Source: Ustulina deusta (Eukaryota; Ascomycota; Sordariomycetes; Xylariales; Xylariaceae). From it: a stretch of DNA of 64,000 nucleotides. The notes below the pieces were generated by a model, which was not told the DNA's origin, did not search any database, and worked only from the letters and a program-made list of their open reading frames with translations. Of the stretch, positions 1-11,101 are shown in pieces. The translations under genes and the position numbers were made by a program. Location: positions 62,001 to 126,000 of the forward strand of contig JAJNNX010000070.1 of NCBI GenBank assembly GCA_023159155.1. Reading direction: 5' to 3'. Every line of letters starts with the position of its first letter. The first letter of the stretch is position 1.

Positions 1-463
1 CGGGCGCAGAGGTGGACATCTTTAGATCTTGTCGTTTGTAAGAATATCCCAACAGGCAATAATTGAGAGAGAGAATGGTGATCACTACAACTTTTGCATA
101 CATCTAGCTCGGCACGCGGTTCGACTTGTCTCCAATGCTTATATAGGGGCAGTGCTGAGCTGCCCATGTATGGTGTGCGCTCTTCCCGCTCCCAACAGCT
201 TAACTAGATAGCTGGTCCGGGCCATCCATAGATAATTCAGAGCTGAAATGATATTGCATGTGGCTGCTTACGCGCTCCTCAAGCTGCGAGTTCTACACAG
301 GACGCCCAATCCCGTCATGAGCGTCCCGGCTAGCAAGGTGTTATGTCAAGCGGGATCATACGGGAACTTTCTGCATGTAGCTAACAGTGTGCTCATACCC
401 TGACATGCGCCAGACACGAACCAAGGATCGGCCAGAGACTCGTATGTATTGGTTTCGCCGTGA
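1..463. other. Left-edge stretch, no gene recognised
   Basis: No conserved reading frame or RNA gene is seen. The longest open frame (29-211) has no recognisable domain. The sequence runs directly into the broken NLR-like gene that begins near 464. Confidence 0.5.
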
Positions 464-1680
464 TTGGCTGTCCATCGTTCTCTCAGATCCTTATTGAGCA
501 AGAGACTCTGCTCCTCTCATGGATCTCTGGTATTCAGACTCCTGGTCGCAATTATTTACCTGCAATCTTTCCAAGACGCCACGAAACCCATGGCAGATGA
601 TTTGATAGCCTTCCTAGGGCTTAGAAAAAGGCAACCTTGCCTAGAGTTCATCGAGACTCATCTACCCGAGTACCACAAGGCGTTTGCAAACCCGTATGTC
701 CGGTTCAATACCTCTCTAGGACACTGCGCACCAATCTCAGAAGGCGCGGAGGGCAAGAAAAGGATGAAACAGCCGACAGACAATTGGCAGCCAAAGCCGC
801 TCCCAGACTGGTCGACGTCAGACCCAGCACAGAGACCGTTCTGGGAGAGGATGTTGCCCAAGGCAATGGCGGAGCTCAAAGCCATTCGTGACGAACCTAG
901 TGAGCTTGTCGGCACGACCAACAGCATCCGAGACTTAGCGGGATGGGCTGAGATTGTCAACGTGCTGGATGTAGCCAGGGCGAGGACTATAGTTACTCGA
1001 GATTCATTGGCTTTTGGAAGCGGACAGGACACAGGATAGCAGACCATGCCGACGACGGCAAAAGTCTGCTCTCACTTCTTCCGGATACCGAATACGCCTC
1101 ATTGGTACATTGTGTGTTCGATGTCATTTTTTATGTACGTCCCTTCGTTTCCTACTTGTCAGGTATAAGCTCTTGGGCATGTCTGAGGAGGTCCGACACG
1201 GGGGGTAAGCAGCCAAAAGGACGGCTGAAATCCGAGAGGAAGTTGAGGGGAGTCTACGCCAGTTCTGAGAGAAGTTGGAAGATGTTGAGAGTGCTTTTAC
1301 CATCTATGCTGCAGAAGACGAGATAATCGCTGCGGCTATGAAGGTTCTCGTGTCAGTACTCCAAGCTATCGAGGACTTCGAGGAGCTGTGCCGACTGTTT
1401 GCCCGCTTACACGTTACGCTCTTCTGCGCGCTCGACAGCGTCAACGTGTACGAGGACCCGGAAAGTGCTGTGTGAGGTGCTGTCGCTAACGCAGGACAGC
1501 GAAGTCCAGACGCACGTAAAGATCCTGCTGACAAGCCCGACAGACACGGACACGATCAGGGCTGCTTTCAAGGAGAAGGACGTGCTCTCCATGTTTGGAC
1601 AGCCACGGGGGGACAAACGCTTCGACGATGATAGGTTTGCGCAGCACGTTGGGGGCGCTCTGGGTCGTCAGCGGCATTGA
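464..1680 (+). pseudogene. Decayed NLR/STAND-type gene (N-terminal part with a trace of NACHT)
   Basis: This looks like the broken 5' part of a fungal NOD-like (STAND) gene. The first open piece (464-1039) ends in a stop. The following similarity is scattered over different frames: a stretch reading like PDTEYASLVHCVFDVI (about 1085-1135), one reading AEIREEVEGSL then VESAFTIYAAEDEIIAAAMKV (about 1222-1350), and one reading HVKILLTSPTDTDTIRAAF (about 1519-1575). The order matches the helical N-terminal region of many fungal NLR proteins (LVPD..Y.S.VLGAV, then vREEV, then IR.A...LV.AVL.AIE), and the last piece resembles the segment just after Walker B of a NACHT ATPase. At least two frame changes and one in-frame TGA separate the pieces, and no ankyrin/WD/TPR repeats follow. 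The family call rests on remembered patterns, not an alignment. A multi-intron gene is less likely, because good splice sites at the breaks are not evident. Confidence 0.4.
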
Positions 1681-2875
1681 TTGTTGGTAGGAACTCGGAA
1701 AGGGCCGGGAAGCAGCGCATATTCCGCGTCCCCCACCCCCCTTCTTCATAGGATGGACTTCATGGCGGACGACTCCGGACGCATGCTCGTCATTCAGGCC
1801 ATAATTTCAACTGTTCCTCTTGTCACGACTCGGCCCCGAACCCACGTGCAGACTGTGCAACTGGCTTGGTCTAGCATTGTATGCACGGCCATGGCGCAAT
1901 TGAAAGGCACAGCTTGAAACCACTGTGGCAGACCAGCGATATGCGACTTCAGAGAGTACCTTGTCGTTTCTTGGCTTTTTCTCGCTCTCACGCTATCTAT
2001 CTTACGTACCTATTGTATCCTTGCTAAATAGTAGTCTACATGTGGCTTGCCTGCTATTTTGCTATGGTGCATGTATCAACTATCTAGACTACATACACTA
2101 GATGAAGTAGATGGCTTAAGGTTGAATTTCTTAAAATTAATTGTATGGGACAGCTTTTCCGATAATAATGGCTGTTTATTGAAAATAGCAACGTTGCAAT
2201 ACGCATTTGATTAATGATTGGAAACTAGGTCGAAGATAGGGATGTGGTCCGGCCCTTGAACGTATTCTGCAACCAATATCCATTATGAGTGTGTTCGCTT
2301 GACGTCAACTTCAGGTTCCATTTATCAGAAATGGAGGCAGCCGTCACCAAAACGGATACCATCGAAGGATACCAGCTTGAGTGCAGAATAGATTCCCTCA
2401 ATTGTGAAGATTTTGCGTACAGGTCGAGGTACCTTTCCAAGCCTACGAAGGGTTCCTTTTTAGTGCAGAATTATCTAAATCAACTTCGTTACCGCCTTTC
2501 ACATCCGTACCTGACTTTCTCTTGCTTGAAACCCCTTCCCTTTTTTCTTTTCCATCCCTGCTACCCTCAGATTCTCTCAGAGGTCACCGATGTGGACTAA
2601 TGAACTCGTCATGCATGGGCTAACCTAATTGTTTGTATGTATTCACCCGGGAAAGTCCCTTTCGGTGACTGAGTTCCTAGATGTGTGCCAATCAGACGGA
2701 ATTCAACCAGTTTTAAACACACTTGACAGTAAACAACTATAGCATCGCCTCAAGTCGGCTTCGCTAAGTAGTCAGGCGTATGACTCTCTGTCGACATAGG
2801 TCATGAACAGTTCAATAAGCATCATATAAACCCTTATTTCCATACTACTTCCCGGAAATACTCAGCCTCGAATTC
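1681..2875. other. Intergenic, no gene recognised
   Basis: AT-rich DNA with short open frames only. A frame at 2289-2600 has no recognisable domain. No tRNA, repeat unit or transposon terminus was seen. Confidence 0.5.
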
Positions 2876-3490
2876 TTGAACTTGAAGTCTGACAATGAGT
2901 CACGCTACAAGATGCCCCTTTCATGGCTCCCTGAACTCGTTTCGGCTGTGTTATCACTAGCCTTCCTAGCTGAAATAGTTATAGTATTATGCCATATTGA
3001 CGGTGTCAGTACCAATGGTGCCGATTTAACCGCTGGCTTAACACCAAATGCTTTAATCGCAATCTTTGCGACCATCAGCCGCTTAGGTGTAATGATAACT
3101 CTTGGGTCCATAATTACCCAAGCATCCTGACTATGGTGCTCCAAAAGAGCCTTTAAGCTCCGGGTCCTGGAACGATCGGATGCTGTTCTAAAGGATTTAC
3201 AGGCAGTGCTATTGTCATTTTTACGTCTTTCGGAGGCAAGGGGGTTCATCGGCTTGGAAAAGGGGAAGAAATTTGCATCACTAACCAGCGAATATATCAA
3301 ATGGCGGTCAAGCTTAGCCTCCCTTCTTATCGTGTTGCGCTTGGGATTTAATCCTTTCATCCAACAGCTCCTTGATACCCGGTCTATGAGTTTGCTAAGT
3401 TCGTCGCTGTCTCCCGGGCGTATACCACGAGATGAATCATATACCTATTTGTCAGGGGATATAATGGAAAACGGTGAGAAATTTCCTCGC
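2876..3490 (+). pseudogene. DUF3176 membrane-protein relic
   Basis: DUF3176 proteins are fungal membrane proteins of unknown function with an N-terminal cluster of membrane helices. The first piece (2911-3130) reads WLPELVSAVLSLAFLAEIVI and then TPNALIAIFATISRLG, followed by GSIITQAS. This matches the family order W.PE..s..ls, then slNtLIailsTi.r, then the isQ segment. A stop follows at 3128-3130. The second piece (3206-3508, another frame) contains ASLTSEYIKWRSSLASLLIV and then FNPFIQQLL, corresponding to the helix ending in the conserved d.PF.QQl motif. The linking segment is frame-shifted and the C-terminal half is missing. It is therefore a truncated, shifted relic and very unlikely to encode a working protein. 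Confidence 0.6.
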
Positions 3491-3508
3491 CTAAATCCCC
3501 TATCATGA

Positions 3509-5369
3509 TGTCAGGAGCCATGGTTCTTCTAGCCATTGTTATGAGACAGACGGCGTGAAACCCGGCTGCTGTGGGGGCGTAGAAAGGTAGCGTATTAATG
3601 TAGGTATCTCATCTGTAGGCTTGGCAGCTTAATCAAGGTGCCATAGATAGAAGGATATCCGGCATAGGGTGTGTTGGTCGTATGACTGGGGTTTAGGAAG
3701 GTTGCAGTGTAACGAGTTTTGTAGGAGATATAGAGGCCAAGGCCACCGACTTTCGGGATCTCCTACCATGAGTTGGTGCCTACAGAAACGGACCGAGGTT
3801 TTGAAGAAGTAGTACAACAAAATTTGCAAATTCAATAAGTTAGTTATTCAACGGTTTAGTTGCCAAAAGCCGCTATGAAGACCATGGTGTCTTCTTTACT
3901 ATATGCTGTGGAAAGGTTCCCCTCAAGTGATTTAAGTCACTTCGGAAACCTGGAGCGCTGGCGCTAGAAGGGAGCCGCCTCCCACAAGAGCAAGCATTCA
4001 ACACCGTTGAACGCTCTCCAGTTATTTTCATCAGATCATATTTTTGAACTGAGTTCGATGTGCATATATATTGGGCGTGCCATCGCGACCAAAAAGACAG
4101 ACGTCATGCTATGCGGATGTGCGCTGCCAACTCCCCAAGGAAGGCCCAGGGAATCGCTGATACAACCAGGATACCTATGATCACTTTATACATCTCCTTG
4201 AGGCATGTGAAAAACAATCCCCTGCAAATAGACAATATGTGAGACGAAGCTACTCTCCCTATAAGATGGATATGTTGTATATACACTACACCAAGAGTGT
4301 ATCATAATCATCAACGCGTGCTGCCATGTAATGTTACATTTGGGTGGATTATGCATTCTCTTGCGTCTCAACTTGTCTCGAACTCGGCTCAATTATCTCG
4401 TCGTTCAAAGCGAAGGTGCGAGGTATAGTGCAAGCCGAAGCCGCTCAGCGTTCTATGACTTGACGGCATGCCGAATTTGGAGTTCTGCAAACATATCGTG
4501 GCGTCTTGACATCTTTTTACCTGCAAGTTTTACAAAATTGTGTGCATATTTTCTCACGTTCACACTAGTGTCCTGCTAGAAGAACAAACTGAAGTATGCC
4601 CCATGCATTGGGTACAATTGGTATTTCACGGGAGGCCCATGTGTGCAGGAGCATAGCCATTACATGTAAGAGCAATGCTTAGAATGCCTGTCACGTCCTA
4701 CTGTAGAATAGGTAGATCTACATGAAACCCAGGTCAAAACGCATGCAAGTTTGCAGATCCCTGTTGAATGCCAACTGTAGATCATCTGGGGTACCATTCG
4801 CTGTCTCTATTGCGACCTCACGGCACTACTGTTGCGATATTGTTTCGACTGCCGCGCGTTACCGAACGCGCTTTATCATGGGCGCCTAGAGAGTGGGACG
4901 ATGCACAGCTCTCCGACAGTTGAATCGCTACACCAGACGTACACCTAATTCGTGCATGGCCGTTCACTTGACTTACCGTCTGGAAATCATTGTATCCAAA
5001 AGACTTGTAGTCGGCTGAGTACTTTCAGCGGTACCAATAGATGTTAAGAACCAGGTATGGAGTATCGTGAAAATATGTCGTGCAAAGAGCCTGGGACTAA
5101 ACTAGTGATCAGGTATGGAGAGACCTATTCGAGTCCTGTTGAGGATCTTGGCAGGTTGCAGATCCGGGAGGATCCTTGAAAATCTCCCCTTTCTAGTTTA
5201 ATACAGGTCTTGGCGCGGCCAGGTTTTGACCAGGGGCTGTTTTAACCAGTGCAAAGCAGTAACATGAAGGGGATGTCGAGAAGAGACTGCAAGAAATCTG
5301 AGGCTTGGTGCGTTTCTAGCGCTGGCATTGGAAGGACTCCAACATCGTGAACATGACTGGTATCACGAG
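3509..5369. other. Intergenic, AT-rich, no gene recognised
   Basis: Only short chance frames are present (for example 4331-4579) with no recognisable domain. The right end is the promoter side of the Egh16-like gene, with a TATA box at 5370. Confidence 0.5.
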
Positions 5370-5377
5370 TATATAAA
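5370..5377 (+). promoter_or_regulatory. TATA box of the Egh16-like gene
   Basis: TATATAAA lies 207 bp before the ATG at 5584. It is followed by a pyrimidine-rich leader (TCTT/TTCT runs, 5430-5560), a common layout for strongly expressed fungal secreted-protein genes. The assignment rests on sequence and position only. Confidence 0.5.
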
Positions 5378-5583
5378 CTCGGGTCTTCATCCTATACATC
5401 CTGGATAGAGCTCATCTCATCAACAGCGTCGACAAGCATTCTTCTTTCACTTCTTTCCCTTCTGAGTTGCAAGCCGACTGGTTCGGTCCGTCTATCTCGT
5501 TCTCTTCTCACAAGTTGCCCACTCAAATCTCTCGATTCTTTTTATTCTCCCTCGCTACCTTGCAACTTTAACCTTTTCTCAAC

Positions 5584-6435
5584 ATGTACACCGGGTTTAT
5601 TATCGTTCTAGCCCTTTCCGCTGCCAATCTGGTATGCGCACATGGCAACATACAATCCGTTACGTAAGAGACACATCCACTGATTCCCCGATGCTGTATT
5701 GTTCTGACCTTTCTATGTTTAGAGGTGACCAAGGTGGTAATGGCACCGCCCTCGGCATCAAGGGTGCAGTTGTGCCCAGATTTGGTGAAAACGACGACAC
5801 GGAGCAGGACACCACAGTTTTCGGCGGTAATGCCAACGACCCAACACGAAATGGTCTCGGTGAGACCACGGATAACGGAAACCTGAAAGTTTCCGATCTG
5901 GCAGACACCATGACACTATCTGGTAGCACCTTGCCTCAAGTCTCCGGCGACGGAACGGGCACCATCACTGGCACTTGGCGCATTGTCACTAGTGATGGCA
6001 CAGCAAATGACAAGCAAGGAAACTTGTTCGCTGTGATCGACACGACAGGCACGGGCCAGTACAAGGATGGCATCTCGCTCACTGCCACGTCGGACATGGT
6101 CGGTCGCCGAGGCAATGTGGTGCAGCGAGCTCTGCGAGCCATCGGAATCAAGAAGCGGGCCACCAATGTTGGTGCGGATGCGGTAAGTGAAAAACATTCA
6201 CAGCGATACAGTCATGGAGACAGTGAACTGACTGAGATAGTAGACCTTCTCTGTCAAGATCCCTGCCGGCATCACATGCACCGGATCGGATTCTACCAGT
6301 GGACAGAGTAACTTCTGTCTCTTGAAGGTCGCCAACAACAACAACAATGGTCCCTTTGGAGGAAACGTTGCTTTCCAGGTTGCGGGATCCTCAAGCAACA
6401 CCACTACCAAACGCGAGGTGCCCTTCCAGGCATGA
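5584..6435 (+). CDS. Egh16-like (GAS1/MAS-type) secreted protein
   Basis: Three exons: 5584-5663, 5723-6182 and 6244-6435, giving 243 aa. Residues 1-19 form a signal peptide with predicted cleavage after VCA, so the mature protein starts at His20. The mature N-terminus (HGNIQSVTGDQGGNG) and the C-terminal block (IPAGITCTG, then FCLL, then GPFGGNVAFQV) match the Egh16-like/DUF3129 family. Members include Magnaporthe GAS1/GAS2 and powdery mildew gEgh16, reported as infection-stage expressed and linked to host penetration. The biochemical activity is unknown. Intron 1 (59 bp) and intron 2 (61 bp) have clean sites, GTAAGA...TTTAG and GTAAGT...GTAG. The mature protein has two cysteines and a single histidine. 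The gene stands alone between relic-containing AT-rich stretches. A pathogenic or host-associated lifestyle is suggested but not proven by this one gene. Confidence 0.85.
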
Positions 6436-8648
6436 TGTGAGGGATAGAAGGGCTTCTTGCTTTCTCGACGAGTAGATACCTTAATTGTAAAATCTTCTGC
6501 TTACCAAGATGCCTTTAAAACTTACACTGAATTATACATTCTCAATAAACCTGGAACGAGTTTTTGCTGCAAACGCTACTAGAGGCGGGCGTTGACGCCA
6601 ACGCCTAAGACTCACGCTTCCGCAACAGCGCCCGTACAGCAATTTTCATGATCCAGATTGCCGAACCAAGAAAGGAAAAAAAGAAAGAAAGAAAAAGGCA
6701 CAATAGTCTTCAGATCGACCGAGTGGTCATGGTGACCTCAAACGGGTCGGATTGATCAGAAGATTGAGCTGGTTACGACCGCAGCTTCATTGAACGTCAG
6801 CTCTACTATGGTCTTATTTTGCCAGGTGGCGCAGAGCGATGATTGACAGAGGATGCCAGGGCTGGAAATCGATCGAGAACTTGTCGCAATTCAGTCGACT
6901 AAAAGCCAACGCCCGCGGTAGGAGTGTTTAGGGGGCTGCTCGTTTACTTGACCCGCCGAGTACTGGATGTATAAACCCCAACCCCTTACTCACCACTTGC
7001 CGTGTTGCCTAAATCCAAAATGGTAATTAAGACAATAGCAGAGGTGGAATGGAGTCTTTAATTGTTCCTTGGGTAACAGTATAGGTGACTACTGGGTCTC
7101 GTAGCTGAAGATCTGTATTAGCTATTAAGGTTAGTTTTCTTGGTAGAAGAGACCTATTCACTTGGAATTCACTTGACCGTATTGCATGCCTTATCTCTTT
7201 GAAAGTATTTAGGTATGTCCATAAAAGAACCGGCTTTGGTGCTAAGGATTTAAATTGTAACGGTTTTTGGGCGGAGCTGTAGATATGATACGGGTACGGA
7301 TTCAGTGATCGAGTGTCCCAACGGCCATGGGCCTATGGAGGTCAATTCGATTGCTATTGCTGCAGAAACAATCGACAAGTGGCTTCTTTTCTGCCGAGGT
7401 GTGGGATGGAGGGATCAGCAAGAACGGAATGGCCAAACATAAAATCAGCCTCTTAGGTATGGTTGGCGAGAAGCATACGGACGAGACCGCGGTAAGATAC
7501 GAAGCGCAGCGGGCTAGATACTAGAAGTCGGTTAAAAATACTTACCCATTTTCGCACCCACAACAAAGGGAGTAACGCCAAAATCAACGCACAGGGTAAT
7601 GGCAATAGTGAGAAGAATGCCGGTGACAAAGAGAATAAGGGTAATAGCTATGCTACATTTAGCAAAGCTGCGGTAAAACTGCTTAGCCCTTTGTTATATA
7701 TAATACCCGAAAAGCCCCACGAGCGCCTTTTCTGCTGTGGCCCCTATCCAAACCACGAAACCCAACGAGGCATAACACAACAGTACACTTTAACAAGGCT
7801 CACTTCGACGCTGCTTTCCCGCTCTGGGAGTGTCGTCCCTTAGGGGCCTAGGTGAGTACGATCGACGGTCCCAAGAGTGAAGCAACCACAACCACGTCGA
7901 GATCGTCCATAGCTGCAACCATGCGCCAAACCTCCCTCCTAAGTTGTTACCCAGTGTTTGGGTTTCTTGGACGGGGGAAGCGTGGGGCCCCCAGCTGCTG
8001 GAGGGTCAAGGCCGATGTCTCACTTGCGGCGATATAGTAGATAGAAGTTCACAAACAGCTAGCCACGGGCCGAGACCCAATGAATCGTGGCGTCCGCAGT
8101 TCTCTTCTGGACGAAACAGGAATAACGCATGAGAGTTGGAGTCCTCGTGCGGACCACGTGTTGCTTGGCTTTAAGAGGAAAAAGCAACCTCCGCGGATTT
8201 TAGCCCTGTATAAACAGGCATGGAGTCGAAAAAGTAGCGGGCGAGCTTCATGCTTCAGTTAATAGTGTCAGGAAGCAATACGGAACTAAATTGTTCCACC
8301 TAGAGCGATCCTATTCTTGTTCAGAACGAGGGGTCCGTTCTTCTTTGCGTATTTATAAGCGATTTAACCGCACCTTTAGCGGAATCGCAGATTTTTTGTA
8401 GTTTTCCATAAAAAAACATTTGCCATAGTCAAAGTCAATGCAGCGTCATCCCTGGCGGTGTTAGGAAAACTGCGTCGATTGCAGCCTTTAATATCCTTCT
8501 AATAGTATCCGAAGATCTAGAGCATAGAAACTCCGTCTTTGAATAAAAAGACTCAGAGGTGCGCGATACACACGACAGTTCTCTGAGCATGAGGAGGTAG
8601 TTCTCAGGTTTTTCCATCCTGACAATAAGCATACCTCCCCGATATACT
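6436..8648. other. Intergenic, AT-rich, no gene recognised
   Basis: Short frames at 7327-7524, 7852-8262 and 8435-8632 (minus) have no recognisable domain. Local sequence at 6675-6700 is A/G rich. It may hold decayed mobile DNA, but I see no terminal repeat or transposase motif. Confidence 0.45.
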
Positions 8649-8778
8649 AAGTACCTAGTACCTAGGTATTATTACCTACTAGGTAGCTTACCTAAGGTGG
8701 GTCTAGAGTCCCACTGGTACAATTTACCAAGGTTACCTGTCCTACCTACTAGGTGCCTCGATCTAGCTACCTACCTGG
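8649..8778. repeat. Cluster of ACCT/AGGT palindromic motifs
   Basis: The stretch is dense in TACCTAGGTA, TACCTACTAGGTA and CTACCTACC variants, partly palindromic. It lies about 170-300 bp upstream of the RSA3-type start. The same motif family recurs at 14472-14577, 26526-26672 and 42305-42630. Confidence 0.6.
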
Positions 8779-8944
8779 ATGTCAAAACTATAACCAACCA
8801 ACATCACATTCACATCAGAGCTGAATATTACAATCAAAACGTGGGCGACACCTGGTCCGATTAGCCCACTAGCCATAATTGAACTTCCACACAAACCGCG
8901 CAACATTTCGAAGCCAAGAAATTGAGCCGAATTACATCAGCAAG

Positions 8945-9199
8945 ATGGCAAGCAAGGCCCAAAAGACAGCAGCAGACTTCACATCTTATTACCTGCAACA
9001 GTCCACCAAAGAATTTGCCGAGGACCTGGACAAGGTCCGCAGCGCTGACGATTTCAAGGGCGATGCATTGCCCATGCTCATCAGGTCGTTGCAGCAGGGT
9101 ACCTCGATGTTCTCGGCCGTAGACCAGAAGAGAATGGCTGATGCTCAGCAGGCCAGCGCTGTCGGCGAACGGGCTGACGGCGAGGAGGGGTCTGCCTAA
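8945..9199 (+). CDS. RSA3: Rsa3-domain protein (60S ribosome assembly)
   Basis: A single exon of 84 aa. The core YYLQQSTKEFAEDLDKVRSA, then DDF...ALPMLIRSLQQGTSMFS, matches the Rsa3 domain nearly end to end. Rsa3 is a nucleolar factor of early 60S particle assembly in yeast. Yeast Rsa3 is longer (about 220 aa) with a basic/acidic N-terminal region that is absent here. Short forms consisting of the domain alone are plausible in filamentous fungi, but an unrecognised upstream exon cannot be excluded. The start was chosen as the first ATG, in context CAAGATGGC; the open frame upstream has only non-ATG codons. The C-terminus is acidic and small (ERADGEEGSA). Confidence 0.75.
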   Translation: MASKAQKTAADFTSYYLQQSTKEFAEDLDKVRSADDFKGDALPMLIRSLQQGTSMFSAVDQKRMADAQQASAVGERADGEEGSA

Positions 9200-10072
9200 G
9201 AGCGGATGGCGAGCGACTTGCCAAAGCACCGAGGTCTTGGGAAGCTGGGTTAGTGTTGGGACTTGACTGAGCCGCGCGACATGAAGCACTGCTGCTGCGA
9301 TGGAGCTTATACATCCGCGTCAAGCTGCAGATGCAACGGCCGTACGTTCTCATGCCATGCCCTGCCTCCCCCGTGACCAGATACTGAGTCGCTCCAGGAG
9401 ATACTTTGCTTGACGTAAGAAACACGGAGAGTTACATGGCGGATGCTGAATGGCGGATGGACTGTGCGCAAACGGCTCCTCTCGGTCGCCCACGGGTATA
9501 ATTACCCTCTAGGAAATACAGCAGAGGCGATTCTGGGATAGAGGATTTGCAGAGACGCCTACCGGAACCGGTCGGGGTTGCAAAGTCTAGGCTAACGATC
9601 AAAGGGACGGCGCCGACGAATATTTTATATATAACGACAACATGATCCAAGGCCAATATCGGACAGCGTTATCTGCCCCATAGGGGCACCTGTGTCTATA
9701 TAAGCGTTGCCGATTAATTCATAGTAATTTTATCGTGCGTTGTTTTGTTCGCCGTGGAAATACCTCGAGATGAGCCATCTATCTTTTGAGTAAATTCTGA
9801 CTCGTAAAACCCATAATTATACAATAGTATTTAGATAGTTACGCAGAAAGGTTTAAATCGCAGCTACCAGTAGGTGTTTATACGAGCACCCGAATATTAT
9901 ATAACAGGCCGAAATATTATGAGTGACGAGCGAGAGTGGGCTTCGCGTATATATGTATACCTGGATGGACAATAAATAAGAGGCGGACTTATTGAAAACT
10001 GTTGTTCTCTGACCGCCCCCGTTTCCGCAGGGATTTATAAGCAATCAAAGATATTGGGCATTAATGGATTCG
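9200..10072. other. Intergenic, no gene recognised
   Basis: 3' flank of the RSA3-type gene and 5' flank of the tRNA gene. AT content rises after 9650. No conserved frame seen. Confidence 0.5.
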
Positions 10073-10172
10073 GGCATGTTGCCAGAGTGGTTAATGGGTG
10101 AGACTTGAATTCAATCTGAAATTAAGCCATCTCATGACTTCGGTCGCGTAGGTTCAAATCCTGCACATGTCG
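10073..10172 (+). tRNA. tRNA-Ser(UGA) with a 19-nt intron
   Basis: The acceptor arm GGCATGT (10073-10079) pairs with ACATGTC (10165-10171) with one G-T; the discriminator base is G10172. A D-loop AGAGTGGTTAA is present. The anticodon stem TGAGA/TCTCA encloses a 26-nt loop. This reads as a normal 7-nt loop with anticodon TGA (10106-10108) plus an intron at 10110-10128, one base 3' of the anticodon as in canonical nuclear tRNA introns. A long variable arm with stem GAC-TTCG-GTC is the class II hallmark of Ser/Leu tRNAs. The T-arm reads GTAGG-TTCAAAT-CCTGC. No CCA is encoded. A T5 run at 10175-10179 is the likely Pol III terminator. Confidence 0.88.
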
Positions 10173-10174
10173 CA

Positions 10175-10179
10175 TTTTT
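10175..10179 (+). terminator. Pol III T-run after tRNA-Ser
   Basis: Five T residues start three bases after the discriminator base, and a second run (TTTTTT) follows about 10 bp on. This is the standard Pol III stop. Confidence 0.7.
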
Positions 10180-11101
10180 CTCAAAACTTTTTTGATATGC
10201 CTGCATTTTGTTTATTGTTAAACAGAGTTCTTTCTATCTTTCTATCTTTCTACACTTTGATTCATTACCCCTAATTCTTATTTTGAATGACCTTTGAAGC
10301 ATTTGATCGCATGGGTTCTAGGCTGGGGTCGACCTCCACTCCCCCTACCACCCTTAAACAACAGATAGGTAGGTAGGTAACAGGCAGATAGATAGTCTAG
10401 TGCAGATATCCACAACATAGCCAGACTGAATGAAGTATTAACTCGATCAAGGAAATGCATATGGGATCACCTATACTTCCTTTGTATATTCTGGCAATTG
10501 CTGAGTTATGATAGGTCGGTATTATTACACGGTCGAACGTTGTCTTTATAGGTACGAGAGCGGGGAGATTGCATCCCACAACGGATTTACGATATTAATC
10601 GCCACACCTTTCAAGTCGTCATTGAATGATATCATCGTCTAACCCACTCAAATCCAGGCTTGAGATACCTTTCCTTCCCCCTTCTTCATCACTGCCATCA
10701 TAGCCCTACGCCTCTCATAACGCACGTTTCACATCCCCACCCAACCCCCAAAACCAACGAGATGCATTTATCGAGAATCGCATAAGAAAAAGGATTGAGA
10801 AAAAGGATTGAGAAAAAGAAAGAAAAACCAAGCGATCCGTCTCCAAAGGGTATCATTCGAATGTAAATAGAGGGTCCCGGAACGTCGAATAATGACGAGG
10901 TTAGTTTCAGGTCCAGAAAAACCAGGGTATATGTGTTAAATCTGTTTTAATGGCCATACCGTCATCAAAACGCCGGTGAACCGAACAGATCTCGTATGCT
11001 GAGCTGCTCGTATTATGCAAAGACCACAAACCCGTCTGCAGACAGGGTTGACGTGTTATTTTCAATTCATATTTCGTTTTCATCCAAGAGTTTTTGCTTT
11101 T
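10180..11101. other. Intergenic between tRNA and YTP1-like 3' end
   Basis: It contains a short direct repeat of AAAAAGGATTGAG units near 10788-10820 and an AGGT-motif stretch at 10366-10380. No gene seen. Confidence 0.5.

Noticed and set aside
6600..8640. Possible transposon remnant in AT-rich DNA
   Set aside because: No terminal inverted repeats, target-site duplication, transposase, integrase or reverse transcriptase motif could be seen.
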